Shown piece after piece: positions 16,136 to 24,798 of a stretch of 48,080 nucleotides of DNA (the first letter of the stretch is position 1; each line of letters starts with the position of its first letter). The notes under the pieces are model-generated. The model saw only the letters and a list, made by a program, of their open reading frames with translations, did no database searches and was not told the DNA's origin. Made by a program: the position numbers and the translations under genes. Source of the DNA: Streptomyces lichenis. Lineage in GTDB: Bacteria; Actinomycetota; Actinomycetes; Streptomycetales; Streptomycetaceae. Location: NCBI RefSeq assembly GCF_023218175.1, contig NZ_JALPTH010000042.1, positions 1 to 48,080 on the forward strand, given 5' to 3'.

Positions 16136-18550
16136 GTGCTCTCCCCCACCCGTGCCAGAGCCACCGCGCTCGCGTCCGGCGCCGCCGTCGCCGGACTGCT
16201 GCTCGGCATGCTCTCCATGTCGCCCGTCTCGCACGCCGCCGACTGGGGGTCCCCCCGGACGGAGTCTGGGGGAGAGAACTGTCGGCCCGACGGGCTCTAC
16301 AAGACGCCCGGCGTCGACGTCCCGTACTGCTCGGTGTACGACACCGAGGGCCGCGAGAAGATGGGCGCCGACCACCAGCGCCGGGTCATCGGCTACTTCA
16401 CCGGCTGGCGCACCGGCAAGGACGGCACCCCCGCCTATCTGGCCAAGGACATCCCCTGGGGCAAGGTCACCCACCTCAACTACGCCTTCGGCCACATCGA
16501 CGCCGCCAACAAGCTCTCGGTCGGCGCCGACGGCCCGGACAACGCGGCCACCGGGATGACCTGGCCCGGCACCGCGGGCGCCGAGATGGACCCGGCGCTC
16601 CCCTACAAGGGCCACTTCAACCTGCTGAACACGTACAAGAAGCAGCACCCCGAGGTGAAGACGCTGATCTCGGTCGGCGGCTGGGCCGAGACCGGCGGCT
16701 ACTTCGGCGCGGACGGCAAGCGGGTCGGCTCCGGCGGCTTCTACACCATGGCCACCAACACCGACGGCTCGGTCAACCAGGCCGGCATCGACACCTTCAG
16801 CGACTCCGCGGTCGCCTTCATCAAGAAGTACGGCTTCAACGGCGTCGACATCGACTACGAGTACGCCACCTCCATGAAGGACGCGGGCCACCCGGCCGAC
16901 TTCGCGATCTCCAACGCCCGCCGGGGCGGCCTGGTCAAGGGCTACGCGGCGCTGATGAAGACCCTGCGCGAGAAGCTGGACCGGGCGGGCGCGGCCGACG
17001 GACGGCACTACCTGCTGACCGTGGCGGCCCCCTCCTCCGGCTATCTGCTGCGCGGTATGGAGACGTACCAGATGCAGAGGTACCTGGACTACGTCAACAT
17101 CATGTCCTACGACCTGCACGGCGCCTGGAACGAGTACGCCGGCCCCAACGCCTCGCTCTTCGACGACGGCAAGGACGCCGAGCTGGCCGCCTCCAACGTG
17201 TACGGCAGCCAGCAGTACGGCGGCGTCGGCTACCTGAACACCGACTGGGCGTACCACTACTTCCGCGGCTCGATGCCGGCCGGCCGGATCAACATCGGCC
17301 TGCCGTACTACACCCGCGGCCACAAGAACGTGCAGGGCGGCACCGACGGCCTGTGGGGGAAGGCCGCGGCGAGCAGCTGCCCGGCCGGCTCCGGGCTGAC
17401 CAAGTGCGGTGACGGGGCGACCGGCATCGACAACCTCTGGCACGACAAGGACGACAACGGCAAGGAGTCCCCGGCCGGCTCCAACCCGATGTGGCACGCC
17501 AAGAACCTGGAGAAGGGGATCCTCGGCGACTATCTGACCGGCTACGGCTTCGGCGCCGGCACCAAGCTGGCCGGCACCTACACCCGCAGGTACGACTCCA
17601 CCCTGGTCGCCCCCTGGCTGTGGAACGCCCAGACCCGGACCTTCCTCTCCACCGAGGACGAGCAGTCGGTGGCCCGCAAGGCCGACTACGTGGTGGACAA
17701 GGGCATCGGCGGCACCATGGTCTGGGAGCTGGCCGGCGACTACGGCTGGAACGCGGCCAAGGGCCAGTACGAGCCCGGCTCCACCCTGACCTCGCTGATG
17801 TACGAGAAGTTCAAGTCGGCCCCGGCGTACGGCGCCAAGGTCTCCAACAAGGCGCTGCCCACCAAGGCGGTGAACATCGGGGTGGAGTTCGGCGAGTTCA
17901 AGCTCGGTGACTCCAACTACCCGATCACCCCCAAGGTGAGGATCACCAACAACACCAAGGCGGCCCTGCCGGGCGGTACGGAGTTCCAGTTCGACTACTC
18001 CACCTCCGCCCCGGGCAACGCCTCCGACCAGTCCGGCTTCGGCACCAAGGTGATCTCCAGCGACCACACCGGCTCCAACGTGGGCGGGCTGAAGGGCGAC
18101 TTCCACCGGGTCTCGCTGAAGCTGCCGGCCTGGCAGTCCCTCGCCCCCGGCGCCTCGGTCGAGCTCTCCTTCAACTACTACCTGCCGGTCTCCACCCCGT
18201 GGAACTGGACGGTGGACATCGGCGGCACCAGCTACGCGCTCGCCGGCGACCTGGCCCGCGGCACCACCGTGGTCGAGCCCGGCGGCGGCACGGACCCGAC
18301 GCCGACCCCCACCCCCACCCCGACACCCACCCCCACGCCGACTCCCACTCCCACCCCGACTCCGACCCCCACGCCGACTCCGACGCCGGGTGCCTGCACC
18401 GCGCCCGCCTGGAAGGCGACCAGCGAGTACGGCGGCGGGACCGCGGTCTCCCACAAGTCCCGCACCTGGAAGGCCAAGTGGTGGACCAAGGGCGAGGAGC
18501 CCGGGACCACCGGCCAGTGGGGGGTCTGGCAGGACCTCGGCGCCTGCTGA
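16136..18550 (+). CDS. secreted GH18 chitinase with C-terminal chitin-binding module
   Basis: The 804-residue precursor hydrolyses chitin outside the cell. A signal peptide covers about 1-34 (ALASGAAVAGLLLGMLSMSP, cleavage near SHA-A). The GH18 barrel spans about 70-560; FNGVDIDYEY fits the GH18 signature, with the proton donor at Glu242, and VGGWAETGGYF is the preceding barrel strand. A beta-sandwich module (about 570-715) follows, then a Thr-Pro linker, and a CBM5/12-type end (residues about 755-804) with WWTKGEEP and bounding cysteines. GTG follows GGGAGG AAACCC. Ten residues right after the signal peptide, GSPRTESGGE, are encoded by a mini-palindrome (see 16247-16276). Tandem dre-like boxes upstream imply GlcNAc-responsive control through DasR. 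Confidence 0.93.
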   Translation: MLSPTRARATALASGAAVAGLLLGMLSMSPVSHAADWGSPRTESGGENCRPDGLYKTPGVDVPYCSVYDTEGREKMGADHQRRVIGYFTGWRTGKDGTPAYLAKDIPWGKVTHLNYAFGHIDAANKLSVGADGPDNAATGMTWPGTAGAEMDPALPYKGHFNLLNTYKKQHPEVKTLISVGGWAETGGYFGADGKRVGSGGFYTMATNTDGSVNQAGIDTFSDSAVAFIKKYGFNGVDIDYEYATSMKDAGHPADFAISNARRGGLVKGYAALMKTLREKLDRAGAADGRHYLLTVAAPSSGYLLRGMETYQMQRYLDYVNIMSYDLHGAWNEYAGPNASLFDDGKDAELAASNVYGSQQYGGVGYLNTDWAYHYFRGSMPAGRINIGLPYYTRGHKNVQGGTDGLWGKAAASSCPAGSGLTKCGDGATGIDNLWHDKDDNGKESPAGSNPMWHAKNLEKGILGDYLTGYGFGAGTKLAGTYTRRYDSTLVAPWLWNAQTRTFLSTEDEQSVARKADYVVDKGIGGTMVWELAGDYGWNAAKGQYEPGSTLTSLMYEKFKSAPAYGAKVSNKALPTKAVNIGVEFGEFKLGDSNYPITPKVRITNNTKAALPGGTEFQFDYSTSAPGNASDQSGFGTKVISSDHTGSNVGGLKGDFHRVSLKLPAWQSLAPGASVELSFNYYLPVSTPWNWTVDIGGTSYALAGDLARGTTVVEPGGGTDPTPTPTPTPTPTPTPTPTPTPTPTPTPTPTPGACTAPAWKATSEYGGGTAVSHKSRTWKAKWWTKGEEPGTTGQWGVWQDLGAC
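16247..16276. repeat. palindromic mini-element inside the chitinase gene
   Basis: The segment can fold as TCCCCC-C-GGAC-GGA-GTC-T-GGGGGA. The same design, TCCCCC-AA-GGAC-TTC-GTCC-A-GGGGG, occurs at 43551-43575. It adds about ten codons without a frameshift between the signal peptide and the mature chitinase. I recognise it as a short palindrome common in Streptomyces intergenic DNA (from memory). Confidence 0.7.
18294..18390 (+). repeat. Thr-Pro microsatellite coding the chitinase linker
   Basis: About 16 copies of ACN-CCN run in tandem and encode an extended (TP)n linker between the beta-sandwich module and the chitin-binding domain. The hexamer-like repetition (for example CCGACTCCCACTCCCACC) is prone to slippage, so linker length probably varies between strains. 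Confidence 0.9.
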
Positions 18551-18715
18551 GCCGGTGGGCACTGGGGTTCGCTGAGCCGGTCGGGCCCCTGGGCCCGCTG
18601 AGCCCGGTCACTTCGGTGCCTGCCGACCGGTAGGCCGTACAGACCGCGGCCCGGCGGCGGAGACCGGCCCTTCCCGCCGCCGGGCCGCGCCCAGCACCCA
18701 TCCCCGCACCCTGCC

Positions 18716-18751
18716 GCCCGTGCCTTCGGACCATCCGTCCGGGGCACGGGC
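18716..18751. terminator. hairpin between chitinase and ROK gene
   Basis: GCCCGTGCC (18716-18724) pairs with GGCACGGGC (18743-18751), with inner CGGAC/GTCCG pairs. The genes on both sides converge, so it can serve both. The 160 bases between the chitinase stop and this hairpin hold three GCTGAGCC repeats and no gene. Confidence 0.65.
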
Positions 18752-18770
18752 GGCGGTCGTCGGTGTCACC

Positions 18771-19970
18771 TCACCTCGGCTCCGGGGCGAACAGCTGCTC
18801 CTGGGCCGCGTCGCGCACCGTCAGCAGCGCGCCCCGCAGCACCGCGCCGCCGCCCAGCGCCCCGGCGCGGACTTCGGTGCGCAGTGGGGAGAGCCCGGCG
18901 AGCCGCTCCTCCACCCGGGCGGCCAGCGCGGCCCCACCGGCTCGGCCGATCTCACCGCCGAGCACCACACAGCCCGGGTCCAGCACCGCGCTCACCGCGG
19001 CCGCGCCCAGCGCGATCCGCCCGGCGAGCTCGTCCAGGAAGCCGTCCGCCCCGGCCGCCAGCGCGGCGCGCACGGCGGCGGCTCCAGCCGGCTCCGTACC
19101 CCCTCCCTCCGCCGCGACCCCGTGCCGGGCGGCCAGCCGGGCGATCGCCGCGGAGCCGGTGAGGGCGTGGAAGCCGCCGTCGCAGCCGGTCGCCGAGGGC
19201 AGCCCACCGGTCCCCGGGACCGGCAGGAAGCCGATCTCGCCCGCCCCGCCGGAGGCGCCGCGCCTCAGCCGGCCGTCCAGCACCAGGGCGGCGCCCACTC
19301 CCTGGCCAAGCCAGAGCAGGACGAAGGTGTCCCGGCCCCGGGCGGCGCCCTCGCGCTGCTCGGCGATGGCGGCCACATTGGTCTCGTTCTCCACCTGCAC
19401 GGCGGCGGTCAGCCGCTGCTGGAGCGCGGCCACCAGCCGGCGGTGCCACCAGGGCAGTCCGCCGGAGTCGCGCAGTTCCCCGGTGGCCGGGTCGATCAGC
19501 CCGGGGGCGCCGATGCCGACGCTGTGCAGCCGGGTGGCCCCGGCCTCCGCCACGGTCCGCTCCAGCAGTGCGACGGCCCGCTCCACCGCCGGGCCCGCCT
19601 CCTCCGCCCCGTCCGTCCCCTTTCCGTCGGGCTCCCCCATCGGCGTGGACGCCCGGGCCAGCTCGGTGCCGAGCAGATCGGTGACCAGGACGGTGACGCT
19701 GTCGGTGCGCACATCGAGGGCGGCCAGATGGGCGCGGTCGGCCACGATCCCGTACAGCTTGGCGTTGGGACCCCGGCGCTGCGCACCCGTCTCGCCGACC
19801 ACCCGGACCAGCCCGGTGTGCCGGAGCCGTTCGACCAGGTCGGCGACGGTGGGCCGGGACAGCCCGGTCAGCGTCTTGAGCTGACCGGCCGTCAGCGGAC
19901 CCTCGTCGCGCAGGAAGCGCAGGGCCAGGCGGTCGTTGATGGCCCGGGCGGTGCTGGGCGATGCAGGCAT
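18771..19970 (-). CDS. ROK-family transcriptional regulator, degenerate sugar site
   Basis: The 399-residue protein has an N-terminal winged helix (GPLTAGQLKTLTGLSRPTVA at about 22-41) and a ROK domain (VGIGAPGLIDPATGEL). Positions that bind sugar or zinc in typical ROK proteins are changed: NDAN is NETN, GELGH is GEIGF, and the CxCGxxGC zinc motif is absent, with only one Cys in SATGCDGGFHAL. It is therefore probably a pure regulator with no kinase activity, perhaps with a non-sugar ligand. It is divergent from an MFS transporter, with a palindrome between them, so it likely represses that exporter or importer and itself. Confidence 0.82.
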   Translation of the reverse strand: MPASPSTARAINDRLALRFLRDEGPLTAGQLKTLTGLSRPTVADLVERLRHTGLVRVVGETGAQRRGPNAKLYGIVADRAHLAALDVRTDSVTVLVTDLLGTELARASTPMGEPDGKGTDGAEEAGPAVERAVALLERTVAEAGATRLHSVGIGAPGLIDPATGELRDSGGLPWWHRRLVAALQQRLTAAVQVENETNVAAIAEQREGAARGRDTFVLLWLGQGVGAALVLDGRLRRGASGGAGEIGFLPVPGTGGLPSATGCDGGFHALTGSAAIARLAARHGVAAEGGGTEPAGAAAVRAALAAGADGFLDELAGRIALGAAAVSAVLDPGCVVLGGEIGRAGGAALAARVEERLAGLSPLRTEVRAGALGGGAVLRGALLTVRDAAQEQLFAPEPR

Positions 19971-20063
19971 GCCGGAATCCTTCCAGAGGCCGGGACCCGT
20001 CCCGGTGCCGGGAGCCGGGGACCGGGGCGACCGCGTACACACAGCGTGTGCGGCGGCCATCTT

Positions 20064-20088
20064 ACTATCAGGCAGGCTTCCTGATAGT
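20064..20088. promoter_or_regulatory. palindromic operator between ROK and MFS genes
   Basis: ACTATCAGG (20064-20072) and CCTGATAGT (20080-20088) are perfect inverted arms around seven bases. It is unusually AT-rich for this DNA and sits centrally in the 178-base divergent gap. It is the likely binding site of the ROK regulator and overlaps likely promoter elements. Confidence 0.7.
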
Positions 20089-20148
20089 TTACCGCCGATC
20101 CCCGGGGAACCGGCCCGAGGGGACCAGGGGGAGGGACGGGAAGGACCT

Positions 20149-21435
20149 ATGGCGACGGAGACGGTCTTGGGTGCCGAGCGGCTGCGCCGGGCGCGGTTCG
20201 CGGTGGCGGCGGTGTTCTGTGTGCACGGCGCGGTGGCGGGCAGCTTCGCCACCCGTATCCCCTGGATCGCGGACCACGCCGGGGTGAGCGCCGGTCAGCT
20301 GGGCCTGGCGCTGGCCTTCCCGGCGCTGGGCGCCTCGCTGGCGATGCCGCTGGCCGGGGCGATCAGCCACCGGATGGGCGCCCGCCCGGCGCTGCGGCTG
20401 CTGCTGGCGCTGTGGACGCTGTCGCTGACCCTGCCCTCGCTCGCCCCCGACGTCTGGGGGCTGGCCGCCGCGCTCTTCGTGTACGGGGCGACCTCCGGCA
20501 TGTCGGACGTGGCGATGAACGCGCTCGGGGTGGAGGTGGAGCGGCGGCTCGACCGGTCGATCATGTCCAGTCTGCACGGTATGTGGAGCGTGGGGGCGCT
20601 GCTCGGCTCGGCGGCGGGCACCCTCGCCGCGCATACGGGCGGGGACGCCCGGGTGCACCATCTGATCGCCGCGGTGGTGCTGACCGCGCTGGGGCTGCTG
20701 TTCTGCCAGGGGGTGCTGGACCTGCGCAGCACCCCGGACGAGGAGCCGCCGCCGCGGTTCGCGCTGCCGCCGAGGTCGGCGCTGGTGATCGGGGCGATCG
20801 GGTTCTGCGGGGTGTTCGCGGAGGGCGCCAGCCTGGACTGGTCGGCGGTCTACCTCCGGGACCAGCTGGGCACCTCGGCGGGGCTGGCGGCCGCCTCCAC
20901 CACCGCGTTCGCGCTGACCATGGCGGTCGTGCGGCTGGTCGGCGACCGGGTGGTGGACCGCTTCGGCCCGGTCCGCACGGTCCGGACGGGTGGCGTGGCG
21001 GCGACCGCCGGAGGGGCGCTGGTGGTGCTGGCGCCGCACCCGGCGGTGGCGCTGGCCGGATTCGGGCTGATCGGGCTGGGCATCGCGGTGGTGGTCCCGC
21101 TGGCGTTCGCCGCGGCGGCCCGCAGCGGGCCGAACCCGAGTCAGGCGATCGCGGGCGTCGCCACCATCACGTACACCTCCGGGCTGATCGCCCCCTCGGC
21201 GATCGGCGGGCTGGCCGACCTGACCTCGCTGGCGGTCTCCTTCGGCGTGGTGACGGTGCTGGCCTTCGGCCTGGTGCTGGGCGCCGGAGTGCTCGGCCGG
21301 AGCGGGACCCCGACGGGCGCGGACGCCGCCCCGACGACGGTGCCCCTCCCGGGCAAGGCCGCCCGCGACATCACCAAGGGCACCACCCAGGACATCGCCC
21401 GGGGCCCCGGGGCCCCAGGGAACAACGCGAGCTGA
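20149..21435 (+). CDS. MFS transporter
   Basis: The 428-residue membrane protein has about 12 hydrophobic helices and the MFS arrangement with a short central cytoplasmic loop (STPDEEPPPRFALPPRS). Segments such as FATRIPWIADHAGVSAGQLG and YGATSGMSDVAMNALGVEVE resemble the fucose/YbjJ-like MFS branch often found with ROK regulators. The ATG follows GAAGGA. The C-terminal tail after the last helix is hydrophilic. Control by the divergent ROK protein through the 20064-20088 palindrome is likely. Direction of transport and substrate cannot be told. Confidence 0.82.
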   Translation: MATETVLGAERLRRARFAVAAVFCVHGAVAGSFATRIPWIADHAGVSAGQLGLALAFPALGASLAMPLAGAISHRMGARPALRLLLALWTLSLTLPSLAPDVWGLAAALFVYGATSGMSDVAMNALGVEVERRLDRSIMSSLHGMWSVGALLGSAAGTLAAHTGGDARVHHLIAAVVLTALGLLFCQGVLDLRSTPDEEPPPRFALPPRSALVIGAIGFCGVFAEGASLDWSAVYLRDQLGTSAGLAAASTTAFALTMAVVRLVGDRVVDRFGPVRTVRTGGVAATAGGALVVLAPHPAVALAGFGLIGLGIAVVVPLAFAAAARSGPNPSQAIAGVATITYTSGLIAPSAIGGLADLTSLAVSFGVVTVLAFGLVLGAGVLGRSGTPTGADAAPTTVPLPGKAARDITKGTTQDIARGPGAPGNNAS

Positions 21436-21955
21436 CCACCGGCCCCGGAGCGCACGCGCCCGACCGGGGCACAGGAGCCCAGGCGGCCCCCGCCGAAGAG
21501 CCCCGGCCGACCGGTCCCGGGGTCCCGAACGACCCGCGCCGGAGGCCTCGGCCTGACCGGCCTCCGCAGAGCCCCCGCCCGACCGGCCTCCGCAGGCCCG
21601 GGAGGCACCCGCCTCCGCAGGCCCCATCCCGGCCGCCCTCCGCGGGGCTCGGAGGCACCCGCCTTCGCAGGGCCCCGGAGGCACCGGCCCCCACCGGACA
21701 ACCCCGGCCGACCGGTCCCAGGGCCCCGGGCGACCCCCCCGCCGAAGGCCCCGGACCCGACCGGTCCCGGGGTCCCGGGCGCCCCCCGCCGGAGGCCCCG
21801 GCCCGACCGGCCTCCGCAGGGCCCCGGCCCCACCGGCCTTCGCAGGGCCCCCAACCGACCGCCCTCCTCAGGGCCCCGCAGCCACCCGCCCCCGCAGGGT
21901 CCCCGAGGCACCCGCCTCCGGGGGGCCCGGGGATCGCCGGCCTCTACGATGGCGC
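21436..21955. repeat. degenerate GC-rich repeat array, no gene
   Basis: This 0.5-kb stretch repeats variants of CCGACCGGCCTCCGCAGGGC and GGAGGCACCCGCCTCCGCAG many times, with spacing near 20-30 bases. It separates the MFS and uracil permease genes. All three plus-strand frames are Pro/Arg/Gly-rich shadows and no start has a ribosome binding site. I see no terminator that can be told apart from the repeats. Confidence 0.7.
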
Positions 21956-21963
21956 TGGCCGAT

Positions 21964-21991
21964 TTCCGGCCACCTTCCGGCCACCTTCCGG
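21964..21991 (+). repeat. 11-bp tandem repeat upstream of the uracil permease
   Basis: TTCCGGCCACC occurs twice in tandem and is followed by a third partial copy, TTCCGG. It ends 64 bases before the permease start, in its promoter or leader region. It may be an operator array or simple slippage. Confidence 0.6.
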
Positions 21992-22055
21992 GGCGCGGCC
22001 GACGGCCCACCGCCCCGGCCCCCGCCTCCTCCTCCCAGAACTGGAGCCACCCCTG

Positions 22056-23456
22056 ATGAACCTCGGCGTGCGCTGGACCGTGCACGGCGACGGGCGCACC
22101 CCCGCGCCCGGTGCCGTCGTCCGACCCGACGAGCGGCTGTCCTGGCCGCGCACGGTGGGGCTCGGCGCCCAGCACGTGGTGGCGATGTTCGGGGCGTCCT
22201 TCGTCGCCCCGGTGCTGATGGGGCTCGACCCCAATTTGGCGATCATGATGTCCGGGGTGGCCACCGCGATCTTCCTGCTCGCCACCCGCGGCACGGTGCC
22301 CAGCTACCTCGGCTGCTCGCTGTCGTTCGTGGGCGTGGCCGCCACCATCCGGGCCTCCGGTGGGGACAGCGCCACGGTGACCGGCGCGGTGCTGGTGGTC
22401 GGCGCGGTGCTGTTCCTGGCCGGTCTGGCGGTGCAGCGGTTCGGGGCGCGGATCATCCACGCCGCGATGCCGCCGATCGTCACCGGCGCCGTGGTGATGC
22501 TGATCGGCTTCAACCTGGCGCCGGTGACCGCCTCCACCTACTGGCCGCAGGACCAGTGGACGGCGCTGCTGGTGATGCTGTTCACCGGGCTCGCGGTGGT
22601 CTGCCTGCGCGGCTTCTGGTCCCGTATCGCGATCTTCCTCGGGCTGGTCTTCGGCTACGCGGTCTCCTGGCTGTTCGACCTGGCCTTCGGAAAGATCCAC
22701 TCGCCGCTCGGCGGCGCCGAGGCGGTCGACCACTGGCGCCTGGACCTCTCCGGGGTGGCCAAGGCCGACTGGGTCGGGCTGCCGTCCTTCCACGCCCCGG
22801 CCTTCGAGTGGTCGGCGATCCTGGTCGCCCTCCCGGTGGTGATCGCGCTCATCGCGGAGAACGCCGGGCACGTCAAGGCGGTCGGCGAGATGACCGGCCG
22901 GTCCCTGGACGACCGGCTGGGCACCGCCATCGCGGCGGACGGCGTCGGCTCCGTGCTCTCCACCGCGGTCGGCGGCCCGCCGAACACCACCTACTCGGAG
23001 AACATCGGCGTGATGGCGGCCACCCGGGTCTACTCCACCGCCGCCTACTGGGCCGCCGCCGGCTTCGCCCTGCTCTTCGGCCTGTGCCCGAAGTTCGGCG
23101 CGGTGGTCGCCGCCATCCCCGGCGGGGTGCTCGGCGGGATCACCGTCATCCTCTACGGCATGATCGGCCTGCTCGGCGCGCAGATCTGGATCAACGCCGG
23201 GGTGGACCTGCGCAACCCGCTCAACCTGGTCCCGGCCGCCGCGGGCATCATCATCGGCGTCGGCGGGGTCAGCCTGAAGATCACCGACAACTTCGAGCTG
23301 GGCGGCATCGCGCTCGGCACCATCGTGGTGATCACCGGCTACCACGTGCTGCGCGCCTTCGCCCCCGCGCATCTGAAGACCGCCGAGCCGCTGCTGGACT
23401 CGGGCACCTCCTCCTACGACCAGCCGTCCGGGAAGGACGACGAGCCGCGGCCGTGA
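22056..23456 (+). CDS. NCS2-family uracil permease
   Basis: The 466-residue membrane protein has about 14 hydrophobic segments. The NCS2 fingerprints are GGPPNTTYSENIGVMAATRV and the helix-8 IAENAGHVKAVGEMTG, which carries the nucleobase-binding Glu; SENIGV favours uracil over xanthine/urate carriers. It would import uracil with protons for pyrimidine salvage. The ATG follows GGAG by ten bases. The frame is open far upstream through the repeat array, but that part is not coding. It converges with the cellulase gene, with only four bases between the stops. Confidence 0.9.
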   Translation: MNLGVRWTVHGDGRTPAPGAVVRPDERLSWPRTVGLGAQHVVAMFGASFVAPVLMGLDPNLAIMMSGVATAIFLLATRGTVPSYLGCSLSFVGVAATIRASGGDSATVTGAVLVVGAVLFLAGLAVQRFGARIIHAAMPPIVTGAVVMLIGFNLAPVTASTYWPQDQWTALLVMLFTGLAVVCLRGFWSRIAIFLGLVFGYAVSWLFDLAFGKIHSPLGGAEAVDHWRLDLSGVAKADWVGLPSFHAPAFEWSAILVALPVVIALIAENAGHVKAVGEMTGRSLDDRLGTAIAADGVGSVLSTAVGGPPNTTYSENIGVMAATRVYSTAAYWAAAGFALLFGLCPKFGAVVAAIPGGVLGGITVILYGMIGLLGAQIWINAGVDLRNPLNLVPAAAGIIIGVGGVSLKITDNFELGGIALGTIVVITGYHVLRAFAPAHLKTAEPLLDSGTSSYDQPSGKDDEPRP

Positions 23457-23460
23457 GGCG

Positions 23461-24690
23461 TCAGCCGGTCGCCAGCTCGTAGGCCCAGTCGGGGCTGAAC
23501 TCGCCCGCCGCGCCCCGGCAGCCGTCGGACTCGCCCGGCAGCTTGACCCAGAGGTAGGCGTCGATCCGGTCGGAGCCGGTCCGGGTGGTCGGCGACTGGC
23601 CGATCGCCCGGCCGGAGGGGTCGCACCACTCCTCCGCGCCCGGCGCCCCGTTGCCGTTGCGGCTGGTGTCGATCACGGCGCCGAGGTGGGAGGGTCCGCC
23701 GAGGGCGTCGAGCACCCGGCGGGCGTAGGCGGCCTCGTCCCCGGTGGTGTGGAAGTTGGCGACGTTGGTGAAGATGCCGTCCCCGGCGGTGTGGGCGCCC
23801 GCCGCGCGGAGCATCCCGGCCATCGTGGCGGGCGGGTGCCAGCCGGAGTGCCCGGCGTCGAAGTACACCCGGGCCTTGGGGTTGGCGGCCTTCATGGTGC
23901 GGGCGGCGCGGGCCAGCGAGGCGTAGCGGGCGTCCCGTTCACCGCCGGAGAGGCAGTCGGCGTAGGCCACCGCGTCCGGCTCCAGGACGACGATGACCTC
24001 CCCGCTGCCGAGCCCGTCGGCGAAGCCGCGTATCCAGCCGTCGTACGCCCCGAGGTCCGGCGCCCCGCCCTGGGAGGCGCCGCCGCAGTCGCGGTCCGGG
24101 ATGGCGTACGGCACCAGCACCGGCACCCGGCCGGCGGCGGCCGCCCCGGAGGTGACCGCCCGGACCTTGCCGGTGATGGAGCCCGGGTTGTACTCGGCGA
24201 ACCAGACGGCGGACGGCTGGGCCGCTATCCGGGACTCGATCACCGCGCGGCGGGAGTCCCCGGGGTTGGCCCGCACCCAGTCCAGCGCCTGGGACTCGGG
24301 GTGGCGGTAGAGCGCCGCCGAGACCGGGTCGTGGCGGACCGGGGCGGCGGGCGCGGCACTCCTCGGCTTCGACGGCTTCGGGGCCTTCCTGGCCGCGCTC
24401 TTCGACGGCGACGGGGAAGGCGAGGGCGAGGCGGAGGGGCTGGGCGAGGCGGACGGCGAGGGGGAGGCCGAGACGCTGGGCCGGGCGGGCAGCGGCGGCA
24501 ACTCCGGTACGGCGCTGACCTCGGCCGGGCGGGCCGTGTCGTTGCCCTCCCCGCCGCCGGAGGCGGCCAGCAGTCCGCTGACGGCGCCCACCGCGACCAC
24601 CGCCGAGGCGGCGGCCACCATCGCGTGGCGCCCCGCGCCGGCCCGTCTTCCGTCCCGTCCGGCGCGTCGCCGGCGATGTCCGTTCGCCAC
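23461..24690 (-). CDS. secreted GH6 cellulase (endoglucanase/cellobiohydrolase)
   Basis: The 409-residue protein starts with about 22 very basic residues and a hydrophobic segment (AMVAAASAVVAVGAVSGLLA), a signal peptide or signal anchor. A Ser-Pro linker (about 70-105) follows, then the GH6 domain to the end. Both GH6 signatures are present: VPYAIPDRDCGGASQGG, with the catalytic Asp, and VIVVLEPDAVA. WVKLPGESDG is the usual late active-site segment. It cleaves beta-1,4-glucan by inversion. No carbohydrate-binding module is present. The GTG start has GGGAGG upstream. It is divergent from the DUF5995 gene. Confidence 0.9.
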   Translation of the reverse strand: MANGHRRRRAGRDGRRAGAGRHAMVAAASAVVAVGAVSGLLAASGGGEGNDTARPAEVSAVPELPPLPARPSVSASPSPSASPSPSASPSPSPSPSKSAARKAPKPSKPRSAAPAAPVRHDPVSAALYRHPESQALDWVRANPGDSRRAVIESRIAAQPSAVWFAEYNPGSITGKVRAVTSGAAAAGRVPVLVPYAIPDRDCGGASQGGAPDLGAYDGWIRGFADGLGSGEVIVVLEPDAVAYADCLSGGERDARYASLARAARTMKAANPKARVYFDAGHSGWHPPATMAGMLRAAGAHTAGDGIFTNVANFHTTGDEAAYARRVLDALGGPSHLGAVIDTSRNGNGAPGAEEWCDPSGRAIGQSPTTRTGSDRIDAYLWVKLPGESDGCRGAAGEFSPDWAYELATG

Positions 24691-24798
24691 TGGTGCTTCC
24701 CTCCCCCGGTGCCCGCCGGGCTGTTCCCGTTCCCCCGTTCCGGGGAAGCCCGGCCGGACGGCACCGCCGCCGAGCCTACCGACTGCCAGGCTGCTGCC

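Noticed and set aside
20412..22055. Long upstream extension of the uracil permease frame
   Set aside because: It runs through the MFS gene in another frame and then the repeat array. The permease family starts near the ATG at 22056.
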